Source: Streptomyces gobiensis (lineage in GTDB: Bacteria; Actinomycetota; Actinomycetes; Streptomycetales; Streptomycetaceae). From it: DNA of 64,000 bases. Location of the stretch: the NCBI RefSeq assembly GCF_021216675.1, contig NZ_CP086120.1, forward strand, positions 3,284,501 through 3,348,500, read 5' to 3'. The notes beneath the pieces are model-generated. The model was not told where the DNA came from and did no database searches. It saw nothing but the letters and a program-made list of their open reading frames with translations. Every line of letters starts with the position of its first letter. Within the stretch, counting starts at the first letter, position 1. A program made the position numbers and the translations under genes. Positions 18,636-30,024 of this stretch are shown piece by piece.

Positions 18636-18730
18636 GCGCTAGCGGGCGGAGATGTCTGTTGCAAATTTGCTTGGGCTGTCATCGCTTGATAAAAGCGCGC
18701 TCCGCGCACCGGGCCGGAAGGCCGGTGGAA

Positions 18731-18745
18731 ATCACCAGCGGTGAT
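18731..18745. promoter_or_regulatory. ATCACC-AGC-GGTGAT inverted repeat upstream of nuoA
   Basis: A perfect 6-3-6 palindrome in the AT-richer 340-bp region upstream of nuoA, followed by other GATCAC words. It could be an operator, but no regulator can be named. Confidence 0.35.
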
Positions 18746-18886
18746 CACTCAGGCGCTTACTGTATGAAGATCATCTGCCCTGTGAACTTATGCTCTCGCG
18801 GCTGGTGGTGAAGATCACAAAGCCCTTGTCCGACCCCGTGTCGCAGATCACAGATGCCGGGGCATAGGATGCAGTCAACTCGGGCT

Positions 18887-18902
18887 TGTGAACTGCCTCA
18901 CA
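18887..18902 (+). promoter_or_regulatory. Rex-type redox operator of the nuo operon
   Basis: TGTGAACTGCCTCACA matches the S. coelicolor Rex operator consensus TGTGAAC-N3-TTCACA at all fixed positions but one. A -10-like TAGGAT at 18865-18870 puts the operator at about +10 to +25, where Rex would block transcription at low NADH/NAD+. Rex control of nuoA-N is established in S. coelicolor, as I recall it. Confidence 0.75.
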
Positions 18903-18983
18903 TGTGCACGATCTTTCGTGAGACGGTCATCGGCTCGCAGCGGACCCCAGCTAGTCATCGGCGACTGGAAGGAGCGAGGAGCG

Positions 18984-19343
18984 GTGAACGCCTACGTCCC
19001 CATCCTCGTGCTCGGAGCCCTCGGGGCGGCCTTCGCGGTGTTCTCCGTGGTCGCGGCCTCGGTCATCGGCCCGAAGCGCTACAACCGCGCCAAGCTCGAG
19101 GCGTATGAGTGCGGTGTCGAGCCCACTCCCATGCCGGTCAGCGGCGGACGCTTCCCGGTGAAGTACTACATCACGGCGATGCTCTTCATCGTCTTCGACG
19201 TAGAGATCGTTTTCCTCTACCCCTGGGCCGTCCACTTCGACTCCCTCGGGATGTTCGGCCTCGTACAGATGCTGATCTTCGTGGGGCTCATCGGTGTCGC
19301 CTACGCCTACGACTGGCGCCGGGGTGGTCTGGAGTGGGACTGA
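18984..19343 (+). CDS. nuoA: NADH-quinone oxidoreductase subunit A
   Basis: 119 residues with three transmembrane helices and the conserved loop YECGVEPTPMP, whose Cys and acidic residues line the quinone-site entrance between helices 1 and 2, followed by RFPVKYYITAMLFIVFDVE. GTG 18984 (NAYVPILVLGA) stands a few bases after AGGAG; the longer open frame upstream has no membrane-protein character. It is the first gene of the 14-gene complex I operon. Confidence 0.96.
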   Translation: MNAYVPILVLGALGAAFAVFSVVAASVIGPKRYNRAKLEAYECGVEPTPMPVSGGRFPVKYYITAMLFIVFDVEIVFLYPWAVHFDSLGMFGLVQMLIFVGLIGVAYAYDWRRGGLEWD

Positions 19344-19413
19344 GCGGCGGTAGGACTGAGCGGCCGGAATCGCGGAATCACCACCCGAGGATCTGAGATA
19401 GGGGCGAAACCAG

Positions 19414-19968
19414 ATGGGAATCGAGGAGAAGCTGCCCAGCGGCTTCCTGCTCACAACGGTGGAGAACGCCGCCGGCTGGGTGCGCAAGTCATCCGTCTTC
19501 CCGGCGACCTTCGGCCTCGCCTGCTGCGCCATCGAAATGATGACCACTGGCGCGGGCCGCTATGACCTGGCCCGCTTCGGTATGGAGGTCTTCCGTGGCT
19601 CCCCGCGGCAGGCCGATCTGATGATCGTGGCCGGGCGGGTCAGCCAGAAGATGGCGCCGGTGCTGCGGCAGGTCTACGACCAGATGCCCAATCCCAAGTG
19701 GGTGATCTCCATGGGGGTCTGTGCCTCCTCCGGCGGGATGTTCAACAACTACGCGATCGTGCAGGGCGTCGACCATGTCGTGCCGGTCGACATCTATCTG
19801 CCCGGCTGTCCGCCGCGCCCCGAGATGCTGCTGTACTCGATCCTCAAGCTGCACGAGAAGATCCGCGAGGAGAAGCTCGGTGTGAACCGCGAGCAGGCGG
19901 CCCGTGAAGCGGAGGAAGCGGCGATGAAGGCGCTCCCGACGATCGAGATGAAGGGGCTGCTGCGGTGA
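19414..19968 (+). CDS. nuoB: NADH-quinone oxidoreductase subunit B (N2 cluster)
   Basis: 184 residues. It binds cluster N2, the last iron-sulfur centre before quinone, through the tandem Cys of LACCAIEMM (residues 37-38) together with Cys of MGVCASSGG and [10 protein letters not shown] charged C-terminal tail ([18 protein letters not shown]) extends past the conserved core. It lies 70 bp after nuoA and overlaps nuoC by 4 bp. Confidence 0.97.
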   Translation: MGIEEKLPSGFLLTTVENAAGWVRKSSVFPATFGLACCAIEMMTTGAGRYDLARFGMEVFRGSPRQADLMIVAGRVSQKMAPVLRQVYDQMPNPKWVISMGVCASSGGMFNNYAIVQGVDHVVPVDIYLPGCPPRPEMLLYSILKLHEKIREEKLGVNREQAAREAEEAAMKALPTIEMKGLLR

Positions 19969-20678
19969 GCGAGCCGAACGACCAGAACGGGACCGTGCCC
20001 ACGCCGCGCGAGGACGCCGGTGAGGTCATCGACGTACGCAGGGGGATGTTCGGCGCCAGGAACGGCGGCGACACCTCGGGTTACGGCGGGCTCGTACGGA
20101 CCGTACAGCTGCCCGGGGGCAGCGCGCGGCCGTACGGGTCGTACTTCGATGAGGTCGCCGATGAGCTGGAGGGCGCCCTTGAGGAGCAGGGTCTCGACCC
20201 CAGGAACGCCATCGAGAAGACGGTCGTCGACCGTGGCGAGCTGACCTTCTACATCGCCCGCGAACATCTTCCGCAGGTCGCCCGGACACTGCGCGATGAC
20301 CCGGCGCTGCGCTTCGAACTCTGCACCGGGGTCAGCGGAGTGCACTTCCCCGGCGACCGGGGCCGCGAGCTGCACGCCGTCTACCATCTGCGCTCGATCA
20401 CCCATAACCGGCTCATCCGGCTTGAGGTCAGCGCCCCCGACAGCGATCCGCACATCCCCTCAGTCGTCGATGTCTACCCGACCAACGACTGGCATGAGCG
20501 CGAGACCTACGACTTCTTCGGCATCGTCTTCGACGGTCACCCCGCGCTGACGCGGATCATGATGCCCGACGACTGGCAGGGCTTCCCGCAGCGCAAGGAC
20601 TACCCGCTCGGCGGCATCCCCGTCGAGTACAAGGGCGCCCAGATCCCGGCTCCCGACCAGCGGAGGTCGTACAGCTAA
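19965..20678 (+). CDS. nuoC: NADH-quinone oxidoreductase subunit C
   Basis: 237 residues. The conserved 30-kDa-subunit core ends with [30 protein letters not shown] and [15 protein letters not shown]. The N-terminal 60 residues ([20 protein letters not shown]) are an actinobacterial extension. It is part of the peripheral arm, packing against NuoD. It overlaps nuoB by 4 bp (GTGA) and nuoD by 1 bp (TAATG). Confidence 0.96.
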   Translation: MSEPNDQNGTVPTPREDAGEVIDVRRGMFGARNGGDTSGYGGLVRTVQLPGGSARPYGSYFDEVADELEGALEEQGLDPRNAIEKTVVDRGELTFYIAREHLPQVARTLRDDPALRFELCTGVSGVHFPGDRGRELHAVYHLRSITHNRLIRLEVSAPDSDPHIPSVVDVYPTNDWHERETYDFFGIVFDGHPALTRIMMPDDWQGFPQRKDYPLGGIPVEYKGAQIPAPDQRRSYS

Positions 20679-22015
20679 TGAGCACCTCGCACGCGTCCGC
20701 ACGCGAGACGTCCCCACGAAAGACAACAGAAGGAACCGTCTACACCGTCAGCGGCGGTGACTGGGACGAGCTCGCGGAAACGGCGGCCAAGCGCGACGAC
20801 GAGAAAATCATCGTCAATATGGGTCCGCAGCACCCGTCCACCCATGGAGTGCTCCGGCTCATCCTGGAGATCGACGGAGAGACCGTCACCGAGGCCCGCT
20901 GCGGCATCGGCTACCTGCACACCGGCATCGAGAAGAACCTCGAGTACCGGAACTGGACGCAGGGCACCACCTTTGTGACGCGCATGGACTATCTGACGCC
21001 GTTCTACAACGAGGCGGCGTACTGCCTGGCCGTGGAGCGGCTGCTGGGCATCGAGGACCAGATCCCCGACCGGGCCACCGTGCTGCGCGTCCTGCTGATG
21101 GAGCTGAACCGTCTCTCTTCCCACCTGGTGGCCATCGCCAGCGGCGGAATGGAGCTGGGCGCCACCACGATCATGATCTACGGCTTCCGGGACCGCGAAC
21201 TCGTTCTGGATGTCTTTGAACTGATCACCGGGCTGCGCATGAACCACGCGTTCATCCGCCCCGGCGGCCTGGCCCAGGATCTGCCGCCCGGGGCGATTGA
21301 CCAGATGCGCGAGTTCGTCAAGAAGATGCGCAAGAACCTTCCCGAATACGACAAGCTCGCCACCGGCAACCCGGTGTTCAAGGCCCGCCTCCAGGATGTC
21401 GGCTATCTCGACCTCGCGGGCTGTATGGCGCTGGGCGCCACCGGACCGGTTCTGCGCTCCGCCGGGCTGCCGCACGATCTGCGCAAGGCGCAGCCGTACT
21501 GCGGCTATGAGACCTATGACTTCGAGGTGCCGACCGCTGACACCTGCGACTCCTACGGCCGCTTCCTCATCCGTCTTGAGGAGATGCACCAGTCGCTGCG
21601 GATCGTCGAACAGTGCCTGGACCGGCTGGAGCCGGGCCCGGTGATGGTCGAGGACAAGAAGATCGCCTGGCCCGCGCAGCTCGCGCTCGGCCCGGACGGT
21701 CTGGGCAACTCGCTCGACCACATCAGGCACATCATGGGCACCTCGATGGAGGCGCTGATCCACCACTTCAAGCTGGTGACCGAGGGCTTCAGGGTTCCGC
21801 CGGGACAGGCCTATGTGGCCGTCGAGGCACCCCGCGGCGAGCTGGGGGCGCATGTCGTCAGCGATGGCGGCACCCGCCCCTACCGGGTGCACTTCCGTGA
21901 CCCCTCCTTCACCAACCTTCAGTCCATGGCGGCGTTGTGCGAGGGCGGCATGGTCGCCGATGTCATCGTCGCCGTCGCGTCCATCGACCCCGTGATGGGA
22001 GGTGTCGACCGGTGA
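20678..22015 (+). CDS. nuoD: NADH-quinone oxidoreductase subunit D
   Basis: 445 residues, the 49-kDa subunit that forms the quinone-binding pocket with Nuo[13 protein letters not shown] near residue 48 holds the His at the quinone head-group site; RIEEMHQS-like and [11 protein letters not shown] sequences close the C-terminus. It is a degenerate relative of the [NiFe]-hydrogenase large subunit. It overlaps nuoE by 4 bp. Confidence 0.97.
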   Translation: MSTSHASARETSPRKTTEGTVYTVSGGDWDELAETAAKRDDEKIIVNMGPQHPSTHGVLRLILEIDGETVTEARCGIGYLHTGIEKNLEYRNWTQGTTFVTRMDYLTPFYNEAAYCLAVERLLGIEDQIPDRATVLRVLLMELNRLSSHLVAIASGGMELGATTIMIYGFRDRELVLDVFELITGLRMNHAFIRPGGLAQDLPPGAIDQMREFVKKMRKNLPEYDKLATGNPVFKARLQDVGYLDLAGCMALGATGPVLRSAGLPHDLRKAQPYCGYETYDFEVPTADTCDSYGRFLIRLEEMHQSLRIVEQCLDRLEPGPVMVEDKKIAWPAQLALGPDGLGNSLDHIRHIMGTSMEALIHHFKLVTEGFRVPPGQAYVAVEAPRGELGAHVVSDGGTRPYRVHFRDPSFTNLQSMAALCEGGMVADVIVAVASIDPVMGGVDR

Positions 22016-22893
22016 CGGAGGTATCCCTTGGTATGCCGGAGCTGCCCGCCCCCGACTATCCGGCCGAGGTACGGGCCCGGCTTGAAGCCGATGGCAAGGA
22101 GATCATCGGCCGCTACCCCGACAGCCGTTCCGCGCTGCTGCCGCTGCTGCATCTGGTGCAGGCCGAGGAAGGCCATGTCACCCGTACCGGCGTGCGCTTC
22201 TGCGCCGAGCTGCTGGAGCTGACCACCGCCGAGGTCACCGCGGTCGCCACCTTCTACACGATGTACCGGCGTAAGCCCAGCGGCGATTACCAGGTCGGGG
22301 TCTGCACCAACACCCTGTGCGCGGTGCTGGGCGGCGACGCCATCTTCCAGGCGCTCCAGGAACATCTCGGTGTCGGCAACACCGAGACCACGGACGACGG
22401 CAAGGTCACCCTCGAACACATCGAGTGCAACGCGGCCTGCGACTTCGCCCCGGTGGTGATGGTCAACTGGGAGTTCTTCGACAACCAGACCGTCGAATCC
22501 GCCAAGCGGCTCGTCGATGATCTGCGGGCCGGGCGCGAGGTCGCCCCGACCCGCGGCGCCCCGCTGTGCACCTTCCAGGAGACCGCCCGCGTCCTCGCCG
22601 GATTCCCCGACGAGCGCCCGGGCGTCACCGAGGCCACCGGCAGCGCCGGGCCCGCCTCGCTGATCGGACTCAGGCTCGCCAAGGGTGAGACCGGGCCGGG
22701 CCGTATCGTCTCACCGCGCACCGCCGGCTACCCCGCGGAGGAGCCGCCGCCGGAACACCCCAGCTCCCATGACTCCCGCCCGTCGCCCGACCACCACCCC
22801 TCAACGAGTCCCTCCGGGACGCAGCCAACATTGCCGAGCTCGGCCTCCGACCCGCAACACCCGGCAGGTCCGGTGTCCGAGGAGGGTGAGTGA
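22012..22893 (+). CDS. nuoE: NADH-quinone oxidoreductase subunit E ([2Fe-2S], long C-terminal tail)
   Basis: 293 residues from GTG 22012, which overlaps the nuoD stop. Cluster N1a ligands are CTNTLC (near residue 102) and CNAAC (near 143) in the thioredoxin-like fold. Family members are usually 160-240 residues; here a Pro/Ser/His-rich tail of about 50 residues ([18 protein letters not shown]) follows the core and is probably disordered. An open frame from 21937 is rejected because it lies inside nuoD. Confidence 0.95.
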   Translation: MTEVSLGMPELPAPDYPAEVRARLEADGKEIIGRYPDSRSALLPLLHLVQAEEGHVTRTGVRFCAELLELTTAEVTAVATFYTMYRRKPSGDYQVGVCTNTLCAVLGGDAIFQALQEHLGVGNTETTDDGKVTLEHIECNAACDFAPVVMVNWEFFDNQTVESAKRLVDDLRAGREVAPTRGAPLCTFQETARVLAGFPDERPGVTEATGSAGPASLIGLRLAKGETGPGRIVSPRTAGYPAEEPPPEHPSSHDSRPSPDHHPSTSPSGTQPTLPSSASDPQHPAGPVSEEGE

Positions 22894-24272
22894 TGACCGT
22901 GACCTCCGAAATCAATGAGACGAGCCCGGAGAAGCTGCTCAGCCCCGTGCTGTCGTCCTTCTGGGACCAGCCGGACTCCTGGACGCTGGACACCTACCAC
23001 CGCCATGAGGGGTACCAGGGCCTGCGTAAGGCCCTCGCCATGGACCCCGACGATGTCATCGCCTACGTCAAGGACTCCGGGCTGCGCGGCCGGGGCGGCG
23101 CGGGCTTCCCGACCGGCATGAAGTGGCAGTTCATCCCGCAGGGCGACGGCAAGCCGCACTATCTCGTGGTCAACGCCGATGAGTCCGAGCCGGGCACCTG
23201 CAAGGACATCCCGCTGCTCTTCGCCAATCCGCATTCGCTGATCGAGGGCATCGCGATCGCCTGCCATGCGATCCGCTCGGACCACGCCTTCATCTATCTG
23301 CGCGGCGAGGTCGTCCCCGTACTGCGCCGACTGCATGAGGCCGTGCGGGAGGCATACGAGGCGGGCTATCTCGGCCAGGACGCCCTCGGCCCCGGCAAGA
23401 ACCTCACCGTGACCGTGCACGCGGGCGCCGGCGCGTACATCTGCGGTGAGGAGACCGCTCTCCTCGACTCCCTCGAAGGACGCCGTGGCATGCCCCGGCT
23501 GCGTCCCCCCTTCCCCGCGGTCGCGGGCCTTTACGCATGTCCCACTGTCGTCAACAACGTGGAATCCATTGCCTCGGTTCCCGCGATCCTCAACAAGGGC
23601 AAGGACTGGTTCCGCTCCATGGGCAGCGAGAAGTCCCCGGGCTTCACGCTCTACTCGCTGAGCGGCCATGTCGCCAGCCCCGGCCAGTACGAGGCCCCGC
23701 TGGGCATCACCCTGCGCCAGCTGCTCGATATGAGCGGCGGCATGCGCCCGGGGCACCGGCTGAAGTTCTGGACGCCCGGCGGCTCCTCGACCCCGCTGCT
23801 CACCGATGAACATCTCGATGTGCCGCTCGACTACGAGGGCGTCGCCACCGCCGGGTCGATGCTCGGCACCAAGGCGTTGCAGTGCTTCGACGAGACCACC
23901 TGTGTCGTACGGGCCGTGACCCGCTGGACCGAGTTCTACGCCCATGAGTCCTGCGGCAAGTGCACCCCCTGCCGCGAAGGGACGTACTGGCTGGTCCAGT
24001 TGCTCCGCGATATCGAGGCGGGCAAGGGCACCATGACCGATATCGACAAGATCGACGACATCGCCGACAACATCAACGGCAAGTCCTTCTGCGCCCTCGG
24101 CGACGGCGCCGCCAGCCCGATCTTCTCCTCGCTCAACTACTTCCGGGCGGAGTACGAGCAGCACATCACCGGCCGTGGCTGCCCCTTCGACCCGGCGAAG
24201 TCCACGGTCTGGGCGGACCAGGGTGACGACGGCAAGAACGACAACAACGCTCACCAGGGGGTGAACGCGTGA
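22893..24272 (+). CDS. nuoF: NADH-quinone oxidoreductase subunit F (NADH/FMN site)
   Basis: About 459 residues, carrying NADH oxidation, FMN and cluster N3. [16 protein letters not shown] near residue 64 is the nucleotide/FMN motif, with [10 protein letters not shown] after it and the [4Fe-4S] site [11 protein letters not shown] near 353. ATG 22893 has GGAGGG 6 bases upstream; GTG 22890 immediately before is also possible. It overlaps nuoG by 4 bp. Confidence 0.97.
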   Translation: MTVTSEINETSPEKLLSPVLSSFWDQPDSWTLDTYHRHEGYQGLRKALAMDPDDVIAYVKDSGLRGRGGAGFPTGMKWQFIPQGDGKPHYLVVNADESEPGTCKDIPLLFANPHSLIEGIAIACHAIRSDHAFIYLRGEVVPVLRRLHEAVREAYEAGYLGQDALGPGKNLTVTVHAGAGAYICGEETALLDSLEGRRGMPRLRPPFPAVAGLYACPTVVNNVESIASVPAILNKGKDWFRSMGSEKSPGFTLYSLSGHVASPGQYEAPLGITLRQLLDMSGGMRPGHRLKFWTPGGSSTPLLTDEHLDVPLDYEGVATAGSMLGTKALQCFDETTCVVRAVTRWTEFYAHESCGKCTPCREGTYWLVQLLRDIEAGKGTMTDIDKIDDIADNINGKSFCALGDGAASPIFSSLNYFRAEYEQHITGRGCPFDPAKSTVWADQGDDGKNDNNAHQGVNA

Positions 24273-26800
24273 CTGTGACCACCAACGCACCCTCCTCCGG
24301 TGGAGGAGAGGCGGTGCCGCCGGAGGATCTCGTCTCGCTGACGATCGACGGCATCCAGATCAGCGTGCCCAAGGGAACCCTGGTCATCCGCGCCGCGGAA
24401 CTGCTCGGCATCGAGATCCCACGGTTCTGTGACCACCCGCTCCTCGACCCCGCGGGCGCCTGCCGCCAGTGCATCGTCGAGGTCGAGGGCCAGCGCAAGC
24501 CGATGGCGTCGTGCACCATCACCTGTACCGACGGCATGGTGGTCAAGTCCCAGCTCACCTCGCCGGTCGCGGACAAGGCCCAGCGTGGTGTGATGGAGCT
24601 GCTGCTCATCAACCACCCGCTGGACTGCCCCGTCTGCGACAAGGGCGGTGAGTGCCCGCTGCAGAACCAGGCCATGACCGCCGGTGACCCCGAGACCCGC
24701 TTCGAGGGCAAGAAGCGGACCTTTGAGAAGCCCATCCCCCTCTCCAAGCAGGTGCTGCTCGACCGGGAGCGCTGTGTGCTGTGCGCCCGCTGCACCCGCT
24801 TCTCCAACGAGATCGCGGGCGACCCGATGATCGAACTGCTGGAACGCGGCGCGCTTCAGCAGGTGGGCATCGGTGAAGGGGAGCCCCTGGAGTCGTACTT
24901 CTCCGGGAACACCATTCAGATCTGCCCGGTCGGCGCGCTGACCTCATCGGCGTACCGCTTCCGCGCCCGCCCCTTCGACCTGGTCTCCTCGCCGTCCGTC
25001 TGTGAGCACTGCGCCGGTGGCTGTGCGACCCGTACGGACCACCGCCGGGGCAAGGTCATGCGACGGCTCGCGGAGAACGACCCCGAGGTCAATGAGGAGT
25101 GGATCTGCGACAAGGGCCGCTTCGGTTTCCGCTACGCGCAGCGCCCGGACCGGATCACCACCCCGCTCGTCCGGGACCCGGAGAGCGGCGAGCTGGCGAC
25201 GGCCAGCTGGCCGGAAGCGCTGGCGGCGGCGGCCGAAGGGCTGGCCGGTGCCCGGGGACGTACCGGGGTGCTGACCGGTGGGCGGCTCACCGTCGAAGAC
25301 GCCTACGCCTACGCCAAGTTCGCCCGGGTCGCACTCGGCACCAATGATGTCGACTTCCGGGCCCGGGTACACAGCGCCGAGGAGGCCGACTTCCTCGCCT
25401 CCCAGGTAGCGGGCCGGGGCCGGGACCTGGACCGTTCCGGGCCCACCTACACCGCGCTGGAGAAGGCTCCGGCGGTACTGCTGGCCGGTATCGAGGCCGA
25501 GGAGGAGGCGCCCGGCGTCTTCCTCCGGCTGCGTAAGGCGCACCGTAAGCGCGGGCAGCGGACCTTCGCACTGGCCACCCACGCCACCCGGGGTCTGGAC
25601 AAGGCGGGCGGGACCCTGCTGCCCGCCGCACCGGGCAGCGAGACCGAGTGGCTGGACGCCCTGGCGGGCGGGGCGGGGCTCGATGAGGCCGGACAGCAGG
25701 CCGCCGAGGCGCTGCGTAACGAAGGTTCCGTGATCATCGTCGGTGAGCGGCTGGCCGCCTTCCCCGGTGCGCTGACCGCCGCCGTACGGGCCGCCTCCGC
25801 CACCGGCGCGACGCTGGTGTGGATCCCGCGCCGGGCGGGGGAGCGGGGCGCCGTTGAGGCGGGCGCCCTGCCCGGCCTGCTGCCCGGTGGCCGCCCGGCC
25901 ACCGACCCCCGCGCCCGGGAGGAGACCGCGGCCGCTTGGGGCATCGCCGAGCTGCCCCGCGGCGTGGGCCGGGACACCGGCCAGATCATCGAGGCCGCGG
26001 CCACCGGTGAGCTGGCGGCGCTGCTGGTCGGCGGGGTGGAAGTGGCCGATCTGCCCGACCCGGCACGGGCCATCGAGGCACTGGACGCGATCGGCTTCCT
26101 GGTCAGCCTGGAGCAGCGGCCGAGTGAGGTCACCGAGCGGGCCGATGTGGTGCTGCCGGTCTCGACGGTCGTCGAGAAGTCCGGCACCTTCCTCAACTGG
26201 GAAGGCCGCGCCCGGCCCTTCGAGGCCGCGATCAAACCGGACCAGATGACCCGCCGCTTTGTTTTCCCCGACGCCCGCGCGCTGAACATGCTCGCGGACG
26301 CGCTCGCCCGCGCCGAAGGCGCTGACAGCCGCAGCCATCTGGGGCTGCCGGACGTACGGACCATCCGTGCTGAAATCTCGACGTTTCAGCGGCTGGGCAC
26401 CTGGGACGGCCCCCGGGCCACCGCACCCCTGGAGACCTTCCAGCCGCCGGCCACCCCCGGCAAGGGCCAGGCCGTACTGGCCGGGCACCGGATGCTGCTC
26501 GACCAGGGCCGTCTCCAGGAGGGCGATGACGCGCTCGCCGCGACCCGGCATGAGACGGTGGCCCGCCTCTCGGCGGCCACGGCCGAGTCGGCCGGTGTCC
26601 AGGACGGTGCGCAGCTGAGGGTCACGGGCCCGGCCGGGTCGGTGGAGCTGACGCTGCGGATCACGGCGATGCCGGACCAGGTGGTCTGGCTGCCGCTCAA
26701 CTCCACCGGCGCCGGGGTGCACCAGGACCTCGGCGCGCTGCCCGGCGAGCTGGTGACCATCACGGCAGCGGCCGTGGACACCCCGGAGGTGACGGCATGA
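24269..26800 (+). CDS. nuoG: NADH-quinone oxidoreductase subunit G
   Basis: 843 residues. The N-terminal 240 residues carry the electron wire: a [2Fe-2S] set ([15 protein letters not shown]), [13 protein letters not shown] and [10 protein letters not shown] for two [4Fe-4S] clusters. A molybdopterin-oxidoreductase-like domain follows (CEHCAGGC near 249), which no longer binds Mo in complex I. The final 100 residues are a molybdopterin-dinucleotide-binding-type barrel. Overlaps nuoF and nuoH by 4 bp each. Confidence 0.96.
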   Translation: MTVTTNAPSSGGGEAVPPEDLVSLTIDGIQISVPKGTLVIRAAELLGIEIPRFCDHPLLDPAGACRQCIVEVEGQRKPMASCTITCTDGMVVKSQLTSPVADKAQRGVMELLLINHPLDCPVCDKGGECPLQNQAMTAGDPETRFEGKKRTFEKPIPLSKQVLLDRERCVLCARCTRFSNEIAGDPMIELLERGALQQVGIGEGEPLESYFSGNTIQICPVGALTSSAYRFRARPFDLVSSPSVCEHCAGGCATRTDHRRGKVMRRLAENDPEVNEEWICDKGRFGFRYAQRPDRITTPLVRDPESGELATASWPEALAAAAEGLAGARGRTGVLTGGRLTVEDAYAYAKFARVALGTNDVDFRARVHSAEEADFLASQVAGRGRDLDRSGPTYTALEKAPAVLLAGIEAEEEAPGVFLRLRKAHRKRGQRTFALATHATRGLDKAGGTLLPAAPGSETEWLDALAGGAGLDEAGQQAAEALRNEGSVIIVGERLAAFPGALTAAVRAASATGATLVWIPRRAGERGAVEAGALPGLLPGGRPATDPRAREETAAAWGIAELPRGVGRDTGQIIEAAATGELAALLVGGVEVADLPDPARAIEALDAIGFLVSLEQRPSEVTERADVVLPVSTVVEKSGTFLNWEGRARPFEAAIKPDQMTRRFVFPDARALNMLADALARAEGADSRSHLGLPDVRTIRAEISTFQRLGTWDGPRATAPLETFQPPATPGKGQAVLAGHRMLLDQGRLQEGDDALAATRHETVARLSAATAESAGVQDGAQLRVTGPAGSVELTLRITAMPDQVVWLPLNSTGAGVHQDLGALPGELVTITAAAVDTPEVTA

Positions 26801-28140
26801 CAGACATGCTCGCGGTGGAAGACCTCTCCATGTTCGGGACCGACCCGCTCTGGCTGGTCCTGCTCAAGGCGGTCTTCTGCTTCGCCTTCCTCATGGTGAC
26901 GGTCCTCATCTCCATCGTGATGGAGCGCAAGGTCGTCGCCTGGATGCAGCTGCGCATCGGCCCCAACCGGCATGGCCCCTGGGGCATGCTCCAGTCGCTC
27001 GCCGACGGCATCAAGCTGATGCTCAAGGAAGATGTCGTCGTCAAGGGCGCCGACAAGGCCATCTACATCATGGCCCCGATCCTTGGCGCGATCCCGGCCT
27101 TTATGGCGATCGCGGTGATCCCGTTCGGCCCGGCCGGCAACGAGGTGTCCATCTTCGGCACCCGTACCGCGATGCAGCTGACCGATCTGCCGGTGGCGGT
27201 GCTCTACATCCTCGCCACCGCCTCCATCGCCGGTTACGGCGTGGTGCTGGCGGGCTGGTCCTCCGGCTCGACCTACCCGCTGCTGGGCGGCATCCGCGCC
27301 ACGGCCCAGATCATCAGCTACGAGATCGCGATGGGCCTCAGCTTCGCCGCGGTCTTCCTCTACTCCGGCTCCCTGTCCACCTCGACGATCGTCGGTTCGC
27401 AGGCGGATACCTGGTTCGCGGTGCTGCTGCCGATCTCCTTCGTCATCTACATGGTGTGCATGGTCGGGGAGGCGCACCGTGCGCCCTTCGATATGCCGGA
27501 GTCCGAGGGCGACCTGGTCGGTGGCTTCAACACCGAGTACTCATCGATCAAGTTCGCGATGTTCATGCTCGCCGAGTACATCCATATGGTCACCCTTTCC
27601 GCCGTCGCGGTCACCCTCTTCCTGGGCGGTTGGCGGGCACCGGCGCCGATCTCGACGTACTGGGAAGGCGCCAACCACGGCTGGTGGCCGCTGCTGTGGT
27701 TCGTACTGAAGCTGAACGTGCTGCTGTTCGGCTTTGTCTGGCTGCGCGGCACGCTGCCCCGCGTCCGCTACGACCAGCTGATGAAGCTGGGCTGGAAGGT
27801 CCTGATCCCGGTCTCGCTGGTCTGGCTGATGCTGGTCGCCACCGTCCGGGCGATGCGGAACGAGGGCTACGACTTCTCCCAGGTGATTCTGTGGGTCGCC
27901 GGCGGAATCATCGCGCTGCTGCTGATCTCCTTTATCGCCGATGTCTTCCGGGACCGCGCGGAGCGGCAAGCCGCCGAGGAAGCGGCGAAGGCGGCCGCCG
28001 AGTCGCCACCGGAGTTCGACCCCATGGCAGGCGGCTATCCCGTGCCGCCCCTCCCCGGGCAGAGCCTGCCGCCCGTACCGCGCCGGCCGTCCCGCCAGGA
28101 GCAGGAGCTGGTCAGTACCAAGGAGTCCGACGATGCTTGA
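26797..28140 (+). CDS. nuoH: NADH-quinone oxidoreductase subunit H
   Basis: 447 residues with eight helices and the signature [21 protein letters not shown] near residue 48, plus [20 protein letters not shown], the quinone-tunnel loop with conserved acidic residues. The C-terminal 70 residues ([20 protein letters not shown]) form a Pro-rich cytoplasmic tail longer than in E. coli. It overlaps nuoI by 8 bp. Confidence 0.97.
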   Translation: MTDMLAVEDLSMFGTDPLWLVLLKAVFCFAFLMVTVLISIVMERKVVAWMQLRIGPNRHGPWGMLQSLADGIKLMLKEDVVVKGADKAIYIMAPILGAIPAFMAIAVIPFGPAGNEVSIFGTRTAMQLTDLPVAVLYILATASIAGYGVVLAGWSSGSTYPLLGGIRATAQIISYEIAMGLSFAAVFLYSGSLSTSTIVGSQADTWFAVLLPISFVIYMVCMVGEAHRAPFDMPESEGDLVGGFNTEYSSIKFAMFMLAEYIHMVTLSAVAVTLFLGGWRAPAPISTYWEGANHGWWPLLWFVLKLNVLLFGFVWLRGTLPRVRYDQLMKLGWKVLIPVSLVWLMLVATVRAMRNEGYDFSQVILWVAGGIIALLLISFIADVFRDRAERQAAEEAAKAAAESPPEFDPMAGGYPVPPLPGQSLPPVPRRPSRQEQELVSTKESDDA

Positions 28141-28831
28141 TTTCCTTAAGCCGGTGGCCGGCTTCGGCGTGACCTTCAGGGCCATGTTCAAGAGGCGGCT
28201 GACCGAGCAGTACCCGGAGTACAAGAAGCCCACCGCGCCGCGCTTCCACGGCCGTCACCAGCTCAACCGGCACCCGGACGGGCTGGAGAAGTGCATCGGC
28301 TGTGAGCTGTGCGCCTGGGCCTGCCCCGCCGACGCCATCTATGTCGAGGGCGCCGACAACACCGACGAGGAGCGCTACTCGCCGGGTGAGCGCTATGGGC
28401 GCGTCTACCAGATCAACTATCTGCGCTGCATCCTCTGCGGCCTGTGCGTCGAGGCGTGCCCGACCCGGGCGCTGACCATGACGAACGATTACGAACTCGC
28501 CGACCGGACCCGCGCGGGGCTCATCTACACCAAGGAAGAGCTGCTGGCCGGTCTTGAGGAGGGCATGGTCGACAGCCCGCACGCGATCTACCCGGGGATG
28601 ACCGAGAAGGACTACTACAGCGGTCTGGTCACCGAGGCCGCACCCGGCACCGAGCGCCAGGTCCCGCTGACCGAGGGCGAAGAGCCCAGCGCCCAGCGGC
28701 TGTCGGACGACGCCGAGCAGCCGGTGGCCAGCCCCGCGAGCGGCGCCCGGCCCTCGAACACGGCCGGGAAGGAACAGCCGGACGAGGAGTCGCACGGCGG
28801 CGGCAACGGGGCTGCGGGGGTGCGGGTATGA
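28133..28831 (+). CDS. nuoI: NADH-quinone oxidoreductase subunit I (two [4Fe-4S])
   Basis: 232 residues. Two ferredoxin motifs, [12 protein letters not shown] near residue 54 and [12 protein letters not shown] near 99, hold clusters N6a and N6b. ATG 28133 ([15 protein letters not shown]) gives the usual N-terminus and overlaps the nuoH stop by 8 bp. The last 50 residues, rich in Ser, Glu and Gly, are an actinobacterial tail without known role. Confidence 0.96.
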   Translation: MLDFLKPVAGFGVTFRAMFKRRLTEQYPEYKKPTAPRFHGRHQLNRHPDGLEKCIGCELCAWACPADAIYVEGADNTDEERYSPGERYGRVYQINYLRCILCGLCVEACPTRALTMTNDYELADRTRAGLIYTKEELLAGLEEGMVDSPHAIYPGMTEKDYYSGLVTEAAPGTERQVPLTEGEEPSAQRLSDDAEQPVASPASGARPSNTAGKEQPDEESHGGGNGAAGVRV

Positions 28832-29715
28832 GCACGGATCTGCTGGCGGCCACCACCTCGACCGGCGAAGCGACGCAGTTCTATGTGCTGGGTGTCATCG
28901 CCGTGGCCGGCGCGCTCGGGACCGTACTGATGCGCCGGGCCGTGCACTCGGCGCTCTGCCTCGCCACGACCATGGTGATCCTGGCGATCTTCTATCTCGC
29001 CAACGGCGCCTACTTCCTCGGCGTCGTCCAGATCGTCGTCTACACCGGCGCGGTCATGATGCTCTTCCTCTTTGTGCTGATGCTCGTCGGTGTGACCACC
29101 GCCGACTCGCTCAAGGAGACCCTGAAGGGCCAGCGCTGGCTGGCCGCCGCCTGCGCACTGGGCCTGGGCATCCTGCTGATCGCCGGGATCGGCCAGGCCT
29201 CACTGGGCACCTTCAACGGACTGGGCGAGGCCAACGCCGCGCACGGCGGCAATGTCCCCGGCATCGCCGAGAAGCTGTTCACCGAGTACGTCGTCGCCTT
29301 TGAGGTCACCGGCATCCTGCTCACCATCTCCGCCCTCGGGGCCACGCTCCTCACTCACCGGGAGCGGACCGAGGTGGCCAAGTCGCAGCGGGAACGGGCC
29401 GAGGAGCGGGTACGCGCGGGCAAGCAGCTGCCGCCGCTGCCCACCCCCGGCGTCTACGCCCGGCACAACGCCGTCGACCGTCCGGGTCTGCTCCCGGACG
29501 GCACCACGTCCGAACTGACCGTCAACCCGACGCTCCGCGAGCGCGGCCAGGTCCGCGAGGTCAGCGCCGAGACACTGGCCCGACTGGCCGCGCTGGAACA
29601 GCGCACCGCCGACTACCACGGCCAGCAAAACGCCGGCAATGGTGACAACAGCCTCAATGGTGACGAGGGCGGCAACGGCGAACGCGGTGAACGCGGCGAG
29701 GAGGCCCCCCAGTGA
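28828..29715 (+). CDS. nuoJ: NADH-quinone oxidoreductase subunit J
   Basis: 295 residues with five helices in the first 175, including [20 protein letters not shown]-like sequence, the helix with a pi-bulge that gates proton transfer. The remaining 115 residues are hydrophilic, ending in Asn/Gly/Glu-rich repeats ([16 protein letters not shown]). Much longer than the E. coli subunit of about 184. Overlaps nuoI and nuoK by 4 bp. Confidence 0.95.
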   Translation: MSTDLLAATTSTGEATQFYVLGVIAVAGALGTVLMRRAVHSALCLATTMVILAIFYLANGAYFLGVVQIVVYTGAVMMLFLFVLMLVGVTTADSLKETLKGQRWLAAACALGLGILLIAGIGQASLGTFNGLGEANAAHGGNVPGIAEKLFTEYVVAFEVTGILLTISALGATLLTHRERTEVAKSQRERAEERVRAGKQLPPLPTPGVYARHNAVDRPGLLPDGTTSELTVNPTLRERGQVREVSAETLARLAALEQRTADYHGQQNAGNGDNSLNGDEGGNGERGERGEEAPQ

Positions 29716-30011
29716 ATCCCGTGAACTACCTCTATCTGGCCGCTTTGCTGTTCACCGTCGGCGCCTCCGGAGTGCTGATCCGGCGTAACGCCATCGTGGT
29801 CTTTATGAGCGTCGAGCTGATGCTGAACGCGGCGAATCTGTCGTTGGTCTCGTTCTCCCGCATGCACGGCAATCTCGACGGCCAGATCATGGCGTTCTTT
29901 GTCATGGTCGTCGCCGCCGCCGAAGTCGTGGTCGGGCTGGCGATCATCGTGATGCTCTACCGCTCCCGCCACTCGGCCTCGGTCGACGACGCCAGCCTGA
30001 TGAAGCTGTAA
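29712..30011 (+). CDS. nuoK: NADH-quinone oxidoreductase subunit K
   Basis: 99 residues with three helices; the conserved buried Glu lies in [13 protein letters not shown] near residue 36, and the second Glu in [13 protein letters not shown] near 70. Both are proton-channel residues at the hinge of the membrane arm. It overlaps nuoJ by 4 bp and precedes nuoL by 13 bp. Confidence 0.97.
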   Translation: MNPVNYLYLAALLFTVGASGVLIRRNAIVVFMSVELMLNAANLSLVSFSRMHGNLDGQIMAFFVMVVAAAEVVVGLAIIVMLYRSRHSASVDDASLMKL

Positions 30012-30024
30012 GGGGTACGAACCA

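Noticed and set aside
18170-18640. CRISPR array suspected from regularly spaced repeats
   Set aside because: Repeats are about 91 bp, contiguous, GC-rich and without unique spacers, and no cas genes are present.
21937-22011. Upstream extension of the nuoE reading frame
   Set aside because: It lies wholly inside nuoD in another frame; GTG 22012 gives the standard 4-bp overlap and family N-terminus.
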